Program-made: the position numbers and the translations under genes
The notes under the pieces: generated by a model
Told to the model about the DNA's origin: nothing
Seen by the model: the letters and a program-made list of their open reading frames with translations, nothing else
The model's database searches: none
Source: Dysgonomonas sp. 25
Lineage (GTDB): Bacteria > Bacteroidota > Bacteroidia > Bacteroidales > Dysgonomonadaceae
Direction: 5' to 3'
NCBI RefSeq assembly: GCF_010501075.1
Contig: NZ_QVMN01000003.1
Span: 324,292-388,291 of the forward strand
Length of the DNA stretch: 64,000 bases
Shown here: piece by piece, positions 45,875-55,160 of the stretch
Layout: every line of letters begins with the position of its first letter
Numbering within the stretch: the first letter of the stretch is position 1

Positions 45875-46270
45875 ATGAAAGCACTCACTATTGCAGGAAA
45901 GATAATCGCTGTTCTGATAGCCATTCTGGGTATTATCCACGTAGGCGCCACCTTCAGCCCGATGATTGGGGGAGGGTTGGGCTGCCTCGACGCAGGAATG
46001 TACGACGCCATGATATATATGAGTTTGATGTGTGGAACCTTGCTTATTTTGTGCGGGTTATTGCTTTTCCTGATGTTGGGCAAAATGCAGGAAATACCCT
46101 ACATGAAAAAGCTATCGCTCATCGTTAGCATCTTTTCCAACATAAACGGTGTGTTGTCGGTAATCTATATGTACGACAATCCGTTTGCATGGGCAGTCTT
46201 TGTATTGGGATTAGCTATGTTTGTGGTTGTACTGCTATTAAGAAATAAAAATCTGAAACAAAATAATTAA
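45875..46270 (+). CDS. Four-helix membrane protein of unknown function
   Basis: 131 aa with four predicted transmembrane helices (about 6-25, 45-68, 80-97, 103-122), short loops and a basic tail (RNKNLKQ). It starts 3 bp after ftsZ and ends 6 bp before the YqeY-like gene, so it is part of the division operon. No family recognised. It resembles small DUF4293-like or DoxX-like membrane proteins only in size. Confidence 0.8.
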   Translation: MKALTIAGKIIAVLIAILGIIHVGATFSPMIGGGLGCLDAGMYDAMIYMSLMCGTLLILCGLLLFLMLGKMQEIPYMKKLSLIVSIFSNINGVLSVIYMYDNPFAWAVFVLGLAMFVVVLLLRNKNLKQNN

Positions 46271-46276
46271 TAAATT

Positions 46277-46729
46277 ATGAACTTATCTGATAAAATCAAC
46301 GAAGGAATCAAAGAAGCGATGAAAGCGAAGGACAAAGTCCGTCTGGACACGCTTCGTGGTGTGAAAAAAGAATTTATCGAAGCCAAAACCGCCAAAGGTG
46401 CAAGTGACGAACTATCGGACGAAGCGGCTATCCTGATTATCCAGAAAATGGTGAAGCAACGTAAAGACAGTGCTGCCATATTCAAAACGCAGGGACGCGA
46501 AGACCTTGCAACCGACGAGCTGGCACAAGTAGCCGTGTTGGAAGAGTATCTGCCGAAACAGCTTACGGCGGAGGAGCTGGAAACCGAATTGAAGAAGATT
46601 ATTGCCGAAGTTGGCGCATCGTCTCCTGCCGATATGGGTAAAGTGATGGGCGCAGCTACGAAAAAACTGGCAGGGATTGCTGCCGGGAAAGATATTTCAG
46701 AAACCACTAAACGGTTACTGAATCAATAG
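46277..46729 (+). CDS. GatB/YqeY domain protein
   Basis: 150 aa, the YqeY family: a helical bundle plus a GatB tail-like domain. Typical elements are the N-terminal LSDKINEGIKEAMKAKD, RLDTLRGVKKEF near 28-39, KMVKQRKDSAAIF near 58-70, LEEYLPKQLTAEEL near 86-99 and the C-terminal GKVMGAATKKLAG near 121-133. The family is thought to aid tRNA-dependent amidotransfer or tRNA quality control, but its function is not settled. It is the last gene of the cluster, before the terminator at 46754. Confidence 0.92.
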   Translation: MNLSDKINEGIKEAMKAKDKVRLDTLRGVKKEFIEAKTAKGASDELSDEAAILIIQKMVKQRKDSAAIFKTQGREDLATDELAQVAVLEEYLPKQLTAEELETELKKIIAEVGASSPADMGKVMGAATKKLAGIAAGKDISETTKRLLNQ

Positions 46730-46753
46730 TTTTGAGTGAAATTACCATAAAAG

Positions 46754-46790
46754 TAGGCTATTCTTGTTGAAGGATAGCCTATATTTTTAT
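46754..46790 (+). terminator. Terminator at the end of the division cluster
   Basis: TAGGCTAT (46754-46761) pairs perfectly with ATAGCCTA (46774-46781), followed by a T-rich run. Confidence 0.8.
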
Positions 46791-46856
46791 CTTTTTATTT
46801 ATTTTTGTACATTCACAGAAATTTGGAGTATAACAAATAAATAATCAATTCATTAG

Positions 46857-48998
46857 ATGAGAAAAGTCATTTTTACACTAAGTACTTTAATTATTATGCT
46901 AAGTTCATGCAACAGCAAGCCGGAGAATCCGTTTTTTGCGGCATTCGATTCACCTAACGGAGTTCCCCCTTTCGACCAGATAAAAAACGAGCATTATATG
47001 CCTGCCTTCGAAGAGGGCATGAAACGCCACAATGCCGAAGTAGAAGCTATCATCAATAGCACTGATGCGCCCACTTTCGAGAATACGATTGTAGCCCTCG
47101 ACAATTCGGGTGAAATGCTGACGCGGGTATCATCTGTTTTCTTTGCATTGAACAGTGCCGAGACGAATGATACTATCCAGCAGATTGCCAAGGATATTAT
47201 CCCGAAACGTACCGAGCATTTCGACAATATCAACTTCAACGAGAAACTCTTCGAGCGTATCAAAGCTGTGTATGAGGATAATAGCCGGACAGACTATACC
47301 CCTGAGCAGAAGATGCTTATAGAGAAATACTATAAACGCTATGTGCGTGCGGGTATCCTGCTCGACAAGGAAAAACAGGATCGCTTGCGCGAAATCAATA
47401 AAGAATTGGGATCGCTTACTTTGAAGTTCGGGCAAAATGTCCTTGCCGAAACCAAAAACTTTGAATTAATTATTGATAATGAAAAAGACTTGGCAGGATT
47501 ACCTGAAAGCCTGATTGCCTTTGCTGCTCAAACAGCTAAAGAGCGCGGCAAAGAAGGCAAATGGGTATTCACCACTTCCAAACCAAGCTGGGAGCCATTC
47601 TTGCAATATGCCGACAATCGCGATTTGCGCGAGAAGTTATACAAAGCCATGTATAACCGTGGCAACAATGGCAACGAATACGACAACAAGGCGATAATCG
47701 CCCAACTTGTTTCGCTTCGCTTGGAGAAAGCCAATTTGTTGGGCTATGCTACTCATGCCGATTATGTGCTGGAAGAAACAATGGCAAAAACGCCCGATGC
47801 TGTCATGGGACTGTTGAATAACCTATGGCAATATGCACTCCCTCAGGCGAAAAAAGAAGCTGCCGAATTACAAGCTATGGTTAAGAAGGAAGGTAAAAAC
47901 TTCCAACTCGAATCATGGGACTGGTGGTATTATGCCGAGAAACTGCGTAAAGAGAAATATGCACTCGACGAGAGTGAGATAGCTCCATACTTCGAAGCGA
48001 ATAATGTGCGCGATGGTTTGTTTACCGTCGTCAACAAATTATACGGGTTGCAATTCAAGCAACGTCAGGATATGCCGGTATATCAGGAAGATGTTCAGGC
48101 ATTCGATGTACTGGATGCCGATGGCTCGTTTATCGGAACAATCTACTTAGACCCTTTTGCCCGTGACGGACGCAAACGCAACGGCGCATGGATGGGAAGC
48201 TTCCGCAAACAGCAAGTCGATGCCGAAGGCAATTTTGTGCACCCGGTCATCTACAATGTTGGGAACTACAATCCTCCGGCAGAAGGCAAACCTGCACTAT
48301 TGACTATCGATCAGGTAGAAACAATGTTCCACGAATTCGGTCACGGATTGCACGGATTACTTTCTAAATGTACCTATTATTCATTGTCCGGAACGGCTGT
48401 TTCGCGCGATTTCGTAGAGCTCCCTTCGCAGGTGATGGAGCATTGGGCGATGGAGCCGGAAGTATTGAAGATGTATGCCAAGCATTATGAAACGGGCGCA
48501 GTAATTCCTGACGAACTGATTGCGAAGCTTCAGAATACATCGAATTTCAATCAGGGATTCCGCACGACCGAGTTGGTTGCTGCTGCCATCCTCGACATGA
48601 AATGGCATACCATCGGAGCTAATCAGGGTGTCGATCCACGCTTCCCCGAAGGAATTAGAAATGTGGATGTAGAGAAGTTCGAAGCGAATGCCATGAAAGA
48701 AATCGGACTTATCGACGAGATTATCCCGAGATACAGAAGTACCTATTTCACGCATATTTTCGATGGCGGTTATTCATCGGGATATTACAGCTATCTGTGG
48801 TCGGAAGTGTTGGATGCCGATGCCTATCAGGCATTTGTGGAAACAGGCAATATCTTCGATCAGAAAACAGCGAAGTCTTTCCGCGAGAATGTCTTGTCCA
48901 AAGGCGGAACGGAAGATCCGATGGAACTCTATAAGCGTTTCCGCGGCAGCGAACCGAATCCGGTGTATCTGCTCAAAAACAGAGGGTTCGTGAAGTAA
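46857..48998 (+). CDS. M3-family zinc peptidase (dipeptidyl carboxypeptidase-like lipoprotein)
   Basis: 713 aa. The N-terminus is a lipoprotein signal ending IMLSSC-N, placing the enzyme at the periplasmic face. The zinc site HEFGH is at about 492-496 in VETMFHEFGHGLH, with the third Glu ligand likely in the VELPSQVMEHW segment near 522-532. The C-terminal part includes GYYSYLWSEVLDADAY. It fits dipeptidyl carboxypeptidase/oligopeptidase A, cleaving C-terminal dipeptides or small peptides, and complements the DPP-IV peptidase at 8935-11097. A TATTTTTG box lies at 46800-46807. Confidence 0.93.
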   Translation: MRKVIFTLSTLIIMLSSCNSKPENPFFAAFDSPNGVPPFDQIKNEHYMPAFEEGMKRHNAEVEAIINSTDAPTFENTIVALDNSGEMLTRVSSVFFALNSAETNDTIQQIAKDIIPKRTEHFDNINFNEKLFERIKAVYEDNSRTDYTPEQKMLIEKYYKRYVRAGILLDKEKQDRLREINKELGSLTLKFGQNVLAETKNFELIIDNEKDLAGLPESLIAFAAQTAKERGKEGKWVFTTSKPSWEPFLQYADNRDLREKLYKAMYNRGNNGNEYDNKAIIAQLVSLRLEKANLLGYATHADYVLEETMAKTPDAVMGLLNNLWQYALPQAKKEAAELQAMVKKEGKNFQLESWDWWYYAEKLRKEKYALDESEIAPYFEANNVRDGLFTVVNKLYGLQFKQRQDMPVYQEDVQAFDVLDADGSFIGTIYLDPFARDGRKRNGAWMGSFRKQQVDAEGNFVHPVIYNVGNYNPPAEGKPALLTIDQVETMFHEFGHGLHGLLSKCTYYSLSGTAVSRDFVELPSQVMEHWAMEPEVLKMYAKHYETGAVIPDELIAKLQNTSNFNQGFRTTELVAAAILDMKWHTIGANQGVDPRFPEGIRNVDVEKFEANAMKEIGLIDEIIPRYRSTYFTHIFDGGYSSGYYSYLWSEVLDADAYQAFVETGNIFDQKTAKSFRENVLSKGGTEDPMELYKRFRGSEPNPVYLLKNRGFVK

Positions 48999-49080
48999 TT
49001 ATGAATGATGAATTATAGGTTATGAGTGGAAATGGTCAACAATTCATAACTCCTCATTTATAATTCATAATTAAAAATAC

Positions 49081-49088
49081 TATCTTTG
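49081..49088 (+). promoter_or_regulatory. efp promoter -7 box
   Basis: TATCTTTG, a perfect TAnnTTTG, 44 bp before the efp ATG. The -33 box is not clear; the upstream DNA is an AATTCATAA-type repeat. Confidence 0.5.
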
Positions 49089-49132
49089 CAACACGAAAAA
49101 CATAAGAATATAAATCAATTATAAAATTTCTA

Positions 49133-49699
49133 ATGGCAACTACAGCAGATATAAGAAACGGAATGTGTATCGACCTCGACGGGCAATTTTTTGTTATCAT
49201 CGAATTCCTACACGTAAAACCGGGAAAGGGTGCAGCCTTTGTACGTACAAAAATGCGCAATGTAAAGACAGGACGGGTATTGGATAAAACATTCAATGCC
49301 GGAGTCAAATTGGATGAAGTACGTATCGAGCGCCGTCCTTATCAATATCTCTATCAGGATGATATGGGATATAACTTTATGAATACCGAAACGTTCGAGC
49401 AAATCAGCATAGAGGGCGACCTCATAGAAGGCGTACAATTCCTGAAAGAAGGCGATATGGTAGAAGTACAGGTGCATGCCGAAACCGAAACCATTCTGAC
49501 AGCCGCAATGCCTCAGACAGTAGTCCTTTTGGTAACTTATACCGAACCGGGATTGAAAGGCGATACAGCAACCAATGCTACCAAACCGGCAACGCTGGAA
49601 ACAGGGGCAGAAGTGCGCGTTCCGCTATTCATCAACGAAGGTGAGAAAATCAAAATCAACACTTCGGATGGTTCGTACGTTGAGCGTGTAAAAGAATAA
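49133..49699 (+). CDS. efp: Translation elongation factor P
   Basis: Relieves ribosome stalling at consecutive prolines. It is 188 aa with three beta-barrel domains. The domain I tip is [10 protein letters not shown] with Lys32 at the position modified in many bacteria. Domain II holds [14 protein letters not shown] near 63-76, and the C-terminal signature [12 protein letters not shown] ends the protein. No epmA or epmB gene is in the window. It is followed by a clear intrinsic terminator. Confidence 0.97.
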   Translation: MATTADIRNGMCIDLDGQFFVIIEFLHVKPGKGAAFVRTKMRNVKTGRVLDKTFNAGVKLDEVRIERRPYQYLYQDDMGYNFMNTETFEQISIEGDLIEGVQFLKEGDMVEVQVHAETETILTAAMPQTVVLLVTYTEPGLKGDTATNATKPATLETGAEVRVPLFINEGEKIKINTSDGSYVERVKE

Positions 49700-49719
49700 T
49701 CCATCTTGATATACAAAGA

Positions 49720-49750
49720 GGGCCAGCTTATTAGCTGGCTTTTTTCTTTT
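49720..49750 (+). terminator. Terminator after efp
   Basis: GCCAGCT (49722-49728) pairs with AGCTGGC (49733-49739), loop TATT, followed by a T-run. Confidence 0.85.
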
Positions 49751-49798
49751 ATGGAAAGAAATTGCTATCTTCGGAAACGAACATAAAACAACCGTGCT

Positions 49799-50467
49799 AT
49801 GAAAAGAGTTATTTTGCTGCTATTGTTTGCTATTCCTTTTATATGCTGGGGGCAATCCACCAATGAAAGATTTGTAAAGCCTTTTCAGATAGAACCAGTC
49901 TCTACGAATGTAAACTTGGAGATTGATCCCGAAGCCATTAATCCTCCTTTTCAAGAAATCCCCCGAACTGTCCATGTCGTCCATTGTAGGAGATTCTATA
50001 CTACCCCATTATTGCTTATAGACGGTGTTGTAAAAGAAAATCTCGAAGGTGTCAACTCGGAAGATATTGAAAAAATAGATATACTGAAAGGACGGGATGC
50101 AGAAGTTCTTTTCGGCTCGAGAGGGATGGCTGGTGTAATTATGGTGACAATGAAAGAGGGGCGGAGTGAACTCACTACTTACAAGGCTACTGTCCTCGAT
50201 ACAGGCTTCGACAGCTTTGTCGCTACCCAGCAAGGCATTGATTACTATAGCTCCGATTATCTGAAGAACAAGAATAGGATACTTGTCAATGAATGGAATA
50301 ACCGTTGCAATCAACCCCTGAAGTACAACCCGCAGATATACGAAGCTACAATCGATTACGATCCTCAAAACATCTATGGGAAAGATGTCGAATACACGCT
50401 CTATATGTTCTTCCGCTTTATGGAAGCCCAACATGGTAATCTGTTTAACTCCTTAACTAAATTGTGA
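49799..50467 (+). CDS. Secreted protein with TonB-plug-like motif and DUF6146-like tail
   Basis: 222 aa. Signal peptide (MKRVILLLLFAIPFI to WGQ). Residues of about 75-120 read like the plug of SusC/TonB-dependent receptors: LLIDGV, then SEDIEKIDILKG, then LFGSRGMAGVIMVTMK. The rest (about 130-222) matches a DUF6146-like domain (GFDSFVATQ, DYYSSDYLKNKN, EWNNRC, YNPQIYEATIDYDP, YMFFRFME). There is no barrel, so it cannot be a receptor itself. The C-terminal 95 residues are nearly identical to the next gene. Confidence 0.82.
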   Translation: MKRVILLLLFAIPFICWGQSTNERFVKPFQIEPVSTNVNLEIDPEAINPPFQEIPRTVHVVHCRRFYTTPLLLIDGVVKENLEGVNSEDIEKIDILKGRDAEVLFGSRGMAGVIMVTMKEGRSELTTYKATVLDTGFDSFVATQQGIDYYSSDYLKNKNRILVNEWNNRCNQPLKYNPQIYEATIDYDPQNIYGKDVEYTLYMFFRFMEAQHGNLFNSLTKL

Positions 50468-50472
50468 TAATT

Positions 50473-50982
50473 ATGAAAAAGCTATTTTTCCTTCTTATTT
50501 TCCTCTTATCCGTTGCTGCAGCCTCGGCACAGCAAGACCGGATTTTGTATGTTGTTGACGGAGTGCCCACCGATAGCCTTACGATTTCAGCCGAAGACAT
50601 AGAAGAAATCTATGTCCTTAGAGATAAACAACAAATAGGCTGCCGCCCTATCAAAGATGTTATAATAATCGTAACCAAAGGCAGCAAAGTTTACCACGAA
50701 GCTACTGTCCTCGATGCAGGCTTCGACAGCTTTGTTGCTACCCAGAAGGGCATTGATTATTATAGCTCCGATTATCTAAAGAACAAAAACAGGACACTTG
50801 TCAATGAATGGAATAGCCGTTGCAATCAACCCATGAAGTACAACCCGGAGATATACGAAGCTACAATCGATTACGATCCCAAAACCAACTATGGGAAAGA
50901 TGTCGAATACACGCTCTATATGTTTTTCCGCTTTATGGAAGCGAAACATGGAAATTTATTCAACTCCTTAGCCAAACTGTAA
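50473..50982 (+). CDS. Secreted DUF6146-like protein, tandem paralogue
   Basis: 169 aa from the ATG at 50473, which gives a signal peptide (MKKLFFLLIFLLSV to ASAQ); a GTG 9 bp upstream is the alternative. The plug-like part is shortened (LYVVDGVPTD, SAEDIEEIYVLRDK) and lacks the GSRG turn of its neighbour, while the DUF6146-like tail (GFDSFVATQKGIDYY through HGNLFNSLAKL) is almost identical in protein and DNA. This points to a recent duplication or gene conversion limited to the tail. It lies 5 bp after the first copy and 4 bp before the TPR gene. Confidence 0.82.
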   Translation: MKKLFFLLIFLLSVAAASAQQDRILYVVDGVPTDSLTISAEDIEEIYVLRDKQQIGCRPIKDVIIIVTKGSKVYHEATVLDAGFDSFVATQKGIDYYSSDYLKNKNRTLVNEWNSRCNQPMKYNPEIYEATIDYDPKTNYGKDVEYTLYMFFRFMEAKHGNLFNSLAKL

Positions 50983-50986
50983 ATTT

Positions 50987-52234
50987 ATGGAAATCATCTT
51001 GAATATCATTCTAGCTCTCTTGTTAGTCTTCGGAATTATATTACTTATGAATTTTGTAGAAAGATATGTCGAGAAACAGAGGAAGAAAGCTCTTCCGCCC
51101 CAAAACCAAAAATCTTATCCTTACGAATTACTTGTCCTTAGAGCAAGAAGGATAAGCCAAGAAGCATATTTGAATAAAGATGACGAAGCATTTGATAGAA
51201 GTCTTGACCTCTTTGAAGAGATGATAGGAAAGAAGCCTGATAATTTCCCCGTTTATATTGAATATGCTAAGGTCTTGTATTCCTATTCGCCGGAAGAGAA
51301 CAAATTGCCTTACTACCAAAAAGCAGTAGATATATTGAGAGAAGCAACAAAGAGAGAACCAGGTATTGCAAAAGGATTCTTGATGTGGGGAAAGATTTTA
51401 TATCGTTTGTACCTCTTGGAAAATGATAGCGAGAAATGCGAGGTATTACTGCGAGAAGCCATTAACAAATACGATAAGGTAATTCAACTCGACCCGTCTT
51501 CGGTCGAAGCATACAAAAAGCGCGCAGAGATATTAGAAAGTTTATACAATGAAACCAATGATCAGCAATTAATTCAAAAACATGATGCCAATTACCGAAG
51601 AACTAGTAGGCTGGCACCGGATGATTTTTCCATATACAGAGATTGGGCAAACTTTAAGAAAGAAATAGCTATCTGCAACGAGGATGCAGATGCGTATATT
51701 GAATGTTTCAAGCTATATGCAAAAGCATTCAGTCTTTCCGAGTCAAATAGTGAGGCTAAATTTTCGTCGTATACCATTTTATTAGATTGGGCAGATACCC
51801 TTGCAAATTATGCAATAATGAAAGATGATATACAGTCTTTCGAAGAATCGAACGAGAAATACCAAATCATAAAAGAGCGGTATGCCAAAGAAGCTAAAGA
51901 TAGCTTGTCAGAAATAGAATTATACTGCATCATGAACGATATATATATTGCCAAACTAAACAAGACGATCTATCAGGAAGGAACAGCCACTGCATTAGAG
52001 GAAAAGATGGCGGCATTTTACGGAGAACATCCTATCAAGGTCTCTTTTACGCTGATTCAAATGTACCTATCGATAGACCAAGAAGAGAAAGTTGTTTACT
52101 GGCTTAAAAAACTATTGGATGAACTCGATCCTGAAGACTTTGATCTGCTGGAGGAATTCGGTACATACTTAATAGATTCTCAGCCTTATGCAGTGCTAAT
52201 AGAGGATTTCAAAAACAAATACAACATACAATAA
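50987..52234 (+). CDS. Membrane-anchored TPR-like repeat protein
   Basis: 415 aa. One N-terminal membrane helix (about 4-24), a basic linker, then helical repeats of about 34-44 residues throughout: DEAFDRSLDLFEEMIGKKPDNF, PYYQKAVDILREATKREPG and INKYDKVIQLDPSSVEAYKK, given here as representative parts. The VIQLDPSSVEAY signature is a clear TPR. It probably serves as a scaffold on the cytoplasmic side. It starts 4 bp after the second DUF6146-like gene and ends 8 bp before radC, so the row is one transcription unit. No specific partner can be named. Confidence 0.83.
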   Translation: MEIILNIILALLLVFGIILLMNFVERYVEKQRKKALPPQNQKSYPYELLVLRARRISQEAYLNKDDEAFDRSLDLFEEMIGKKPDNFPVYIEYAKVLYSYSPEENKLPYYQKAVDILREATKREPGIAKGFLMWGKILYRLYLLENDSEKCEVLLREAINKYDKVIQLDPSSVEAYKKRAEILESLYNETNDQQLIQKHDANYRRTSRLAPDDFSIYRDWANFKKEIAICNEDADAYIECFKLYAKAFSLSESNSEAKFSSYTILLDWADTLANYAIMKDDIQSFEESNEKYQIIKERYAKEAKDSLSEIELYCIMNDIYIAKLNKTIYQEGTATALEEKMAAFYGEHPIKVSFTLIQMYLSIDQEEKVVYWLKKLLDELDPEDFDLLEEFGTYLIDSQPYAVLIEDFKNKYNIQ

Positions 52235-52242
52235 AGATAAGG

Positions 52243-52953
52243 ATGGATATCAATTCTCATTCAAAAACCAAACTCAACATAAAGGACTGGGCTGAAGAAG
52301 ACCGTCCGCGTGAGAAAATGCTCCTGAAAGGAGTATCCTCTCTATCCGATGCCGAACTGCTTGGCATACTCATAGCATCGGGCAACAAGAACGAAACGGC
52401 TGTGGAACTGGCACAGCGCATCCTGCATAGCGTGGGCAATAACCTCAATTCCTTAGGGAAGGTCGGAATCAAAGACCTGATAAAGAACTTCAACGGGATA
52501 GGCGAGGCCAAAGCCATCACCATTGTTGCCGCATTGGAACTGGGGCGTCGCCGTAAATTAGCAGAAGCAACCATACAACCGCAAATCCGCACAAGCCTCG
52601 ATGTATTCGATCTGATGCACCCTGTTTTGGCCGACCTGCCACACGAGGAAGTCTGGGTATTACTGCTCAACAGGGCGAATAAGGTGGTCAAGAAGCTACA
52701 AGTGAGCAAAGGCGGCATCACAGGGACGGTCATCGACATACGCATGATTATGAAAGAAGCTCTCGATTCGCTTGCAACGGCTATGATTCTTTGCCATAAC
52801 CATCCATCGGGTAACACCAAGCCGAGCTTCGATGATGACACAACCACCCTGAAACTGAAAGAGGCGGGTAAGTTGATGGAGATCTCCCTGCTCGATCATG
52901 TTATCGTCTGCGATCAGGGGTATTACAGCTATCAGGATAATAAACGTTTGTAA
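52243..52953 (+). CDS. radC: RadC-family JAB/MPN protein
   Basis: 236 aa. An N-terminal helix-hairpin-helix part (about 20-100, with SLSDAELLGILI and FNGIGEAKA) is joined to a C-terminal JAB/MPN metalloprotease-like domain (about 110-236). Its zinc motif is visible as HNHPSGNTKPSFDD, the H-x-H-x10-D type. The family was once linked to DNA repair; its real function is unknown. It is usually found near mobile or housekeeping DNA genes. The start ATG lies 8 bp after the TPR gene. Confidence 0.93.
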   Translation: MDINSHSKTKLNIKDWAEEDRPREKMLLKGVSSLSDAELLGILIASGNKNETAVELAQRILHSVGNNLNSLGKVGIKDLIKNFNGIGEAKAITIVAALELGRRRKLAEATIQPQIRTSLDVFDLMHPVLADLPHEEVWVLLLNRANKVVKKLQVSKGGITGTVIDIRMIMKEALDSLATAMILCHNHPSGNTKPSFDDDTTTLKLKEAGKLMEISLLDHVIVCDQGYYSYQDNKRL

Positions 52954-52961
52954 ATTTAGAT

Positions 52962-53909
52962 ATGAAAAAACTATTTTTTTGTCTCCTTTTATTTTCTATC
53001 TCCCTACATGCTTTTGCTCATCAGGATTTTTATGTGACAAGGGATTATGGGAATATAAAAACCCGAATAATAACAGGCTTTCAATACGAAGAAATAAACA
53101 AGACACTCATCATCGGGCAATTGGCAGAAAAGCTATCGCAAGAATTAAACTACAAAGATTCTGTTTTGCTTTATTTCGAGCATCATTGTACCATTACTGA
53201 AAAAATTGATCCCGATTATTTTGTCTCGTATAATGATAAACGAAAAAGGATTGAAATCAGGATTGACGGGAACTGCTTCGATGTTGCTTCGGTTTTAAAA
53301 TTATTAGAATATGCTATCGGGAATATCCCGGAAATCAAAAAGCAACAAAAGATTGTCCATTACGAAAAGCATTACAACAACGACGATATCTTGACTATCG
53401 ATAGCAAAAACATCGAAAAAATCCTCAGGAAACAAGACAATGATCTGGTAACACAAATCATGCAACAAAAGATCTACAGGCCTGACGGATTAAATAAGGA
53501 AAAGAAACATTCAATGTTTACCTACTATTGGCAAAACAATAAATTCCATATCATAGAGCAGGCTCACGACGAAGAAGTACCAATCATCCAACTGGATAAT
53601 ATTTATACTTATCATGATATGGGACTGAATATCGTTGTTTTCGATTCCAACAATTCCTTTTATCATATCAATGCGGAATATTATAAACAGCCCAAGTTGT
53701 CGCGAAAATTAATCATTGAAGACACACACGGATACTATCGTCCGTATGAAGTATCTCACATCGGGGGGAATAGGATAACCGTCAGTTTCGAATATTATCT
53801 GGAGAACCTCAATATCAAAAATATGACTTTAATTTATTTCCCCGATCAGGATTTACTCATTCAGGACATGGACGAAGCCATTGATACATATCTGGAAAAA
53901 ACAAAATAA
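52962..53909 (+). CDS. Secreted protein of unknown function
   Basis: 315 aa. Signal peptide (MKKLFFCLLLFSISL to AFAH), then a mixed alpha/beta protein without cysteine pairs or catalytic motifs that I recognise. The region around 190-300 is beta-rich (FTYYWQNNKFHIIEQ, IYTYHDMGLNIVVFD, RITVSFEYYLENL). It starts 8 bp after radC on the same strand and could be the end of that transcription unit. I do not recognise the family. Confidence 0.75.
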   Translation: MKKLFFCLLLFSISLHAFAHQDFYVTRDYGNIKTRIITGFQYEEINKTLIIGQLAEKLSQELNYKDSVLLYFEHHCTITEKIDPDYFVSYNDKRKRIEIRIDGNCFDVASVLKLLEYAIGNIPEIKKQQKIVHYEKHYNNDDILTIDSKNIEKILRKQDNDLVTQIMQQKIYRPDGLNKEKKHSMFTYYWQNNKFHIIEQAHDEEVPIIQLDNIYTYHDMGLNIVVFDSNNSFYHINAEYYKQPKLSRKLIIEDTHGYYRPYEVSHIGGNRITVSFEYYLENLNIKNMTLIYFPDQDLLIQDMDEAIDTYLEKTK

Positions 53910-53998
53910 GCATTATCTATGGTTAATTCTTCGTCTAAAACGAAAAGGTTTTATATTTTTGTTTCGGAGTTATTAGAATCATCACAAATCAGAATAAT

Positions 53999-54313
53999 AT
54001 GAGTGATTTAATGAAATTGGAAGAGGACATCGTACGCATGCTCAAAACCGTGTACGATCCGGAGATTCCTGTCGATATATACAACCTCGGGCTGATATAC
54101 AATGTCGATGTAGACGATGCCAACAATGTGACCATCACCATGACATTGACAGCACCCAATTGTCCGGCAGCCGATTTTATCCTCGAAGACGTACGTTTCA
54201 AAGTGAGTTCGATTAAGGAAGTAAACAATGTCATTGTCAACCTCACCTTCGAGCCGGAATGGAACAAAGATATGCTGAGCGAAGAGGCTAAGCTGGAATT
54301 AGGATTCCTGTAA
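53999..54313 (+). CDS. MIP18/SufT-type iron-sulfur assembly protein
   Basis: 104 aa, the DUF59/MIP18 family. Conserved features are VYDPEIPVDIYNLGLIY near 18-34, TMTLTAPNCPAADFI near 48-62 with the single conserved Cys, and VNLTFEPEWNKDMLSEEAK near 80-98. Family members (SufT, PaaD, CIA2) help deliver Fe-S clusters to target proteins. A TATTTTTG box (53954-53961) lies about 40 bp upstream. The stop is immediately followed by the lpxH start. Confidence 0.9.
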   Translation: MSDLMKLEEDIVRMLKTVYDPEIPVDIYNLGLIYNVDVDDANNVTITMTLTAPNCPAADFILEDVRFKVSSIKEVNNVIVNLTFEPEWNKDMLSEEAKLELGFL

Positions 54314-55141
54314 TTGAACCTGTCTGTGGAGAGAACAAAAATATATTTCCTGTCCGATGTACATTTAGGCGCGCCTTATCATCGGAAGCATTTCGGTAAG
54401 CCCGGGTATCAATCCACTGCTTGCGAGAGCAGCGACAATCCCCTTTTCGTAGAACACGAAATAGAACGGAAACTCTGCCGGTGGTTCGATAAGGTGAAAG
54501 CCGATGCTAAGATTATTTACCTTTTGGGTGATATTTTCGATTATTGGTTCGAGTATAAAAATGTCGTGCCACGCGGATTTGTACGCGTATTGGGCAAGAT
54601 AGCCGAACTGACGGATGCAGGTGTCGAAATGCATTTCTTTATCGGCAACCACGATATCTGGATTACCGATTATTTGCGCAACGAATGCGGGTTGATAATC
54701 CATACCCAGCCACTCGTTGTCGACCACGACGGTAAAAAATTCTTCCTTGCCCACGGCGATGGACTGGGAGACGATTCGCGTTCGTTCCGGATTATCCGCC
54801 GTATCTTTCACAGCAAAACATTGCGTGTCCCTTTTGCCGCTATCCATCCGCGATGGACAGTCGGATTTGCACATGCGTGGGCGAGTCATAGCCGCGAAAC
54901 GGGCGAAATGCTCGACTATTTGGGCGAGGACAAAGAGCACCTTGTATTATATGCCAAGCAACACCTTAAATCAGTACCCGATATCAACTTTTTTATATTC
55001 GGTCACAGGCATATCCTGCTCGATTTGCAGATAACGCCTACCTGCCGTACCATCATTCTGGGCGACTGGATAAACTACTACTCATACGGTGTGTGGGACG
55101 GAGAGAAGTTTGTATTGGAAATATTTGAAGAACAACAATAA
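54314..55141 (+). CDS. lpxH: UDP-2,3-diacylglucosamine diphosphatase (LpxH-type)
   Basis: Membrane-associated metallophosphoesterase of lipid A synthesis that makes lipid X. It is 275 aa. Dinuclear metal ligands are visible: D-V-H-L-G (Asp15, His17), LGDIFDYW near 69-76, the GNHD near 114-117, AHGDGLGDD near 147-155 and GHRH near 231-234. No ATG is close. The start is a TTG at 54314, directly behind the stop of the previous gene, or a GTG at 54326. The protein is longer than E. coli LpxH because of a charged insertion after LGAPYH. Confidence 0.92.
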   Translation: MNLSVERTKIYFLSDVHLGAPYHRKHFGKPGYQSTACESSDNPLFVEHEIERKLCRWFDKVKADAKIIYLLGDIFDYWFEYKNVVPRGFVRVLGKIAELTDAGVEMHFFIGNHDIWITDYLRNECGLIIHTQPLVVDHDGKKFFLAHGDGLGDDSRSFRIIRRIFHSKTLRVPFAAIHPRWTVGFAHAWASHSRETGEMLDYLGEDKEHLVLYAKQHLKSVPDINFFIFGHRHILLDLQITPTCRTIILGDWINYYSYGVWDGEKFVLEIFEEQQ

Positions 55142-55160
55142 AGAAATCACAGAAATCAGC

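Noticed and set aside
48999-49080. AATTCATAA repeats before efp as a regulatory operator
   Set aside because: The pattern is a simple AT-rich inverted repeat of a kind common in intergenic DNA of this phylum. Nothing ties it to efp control.
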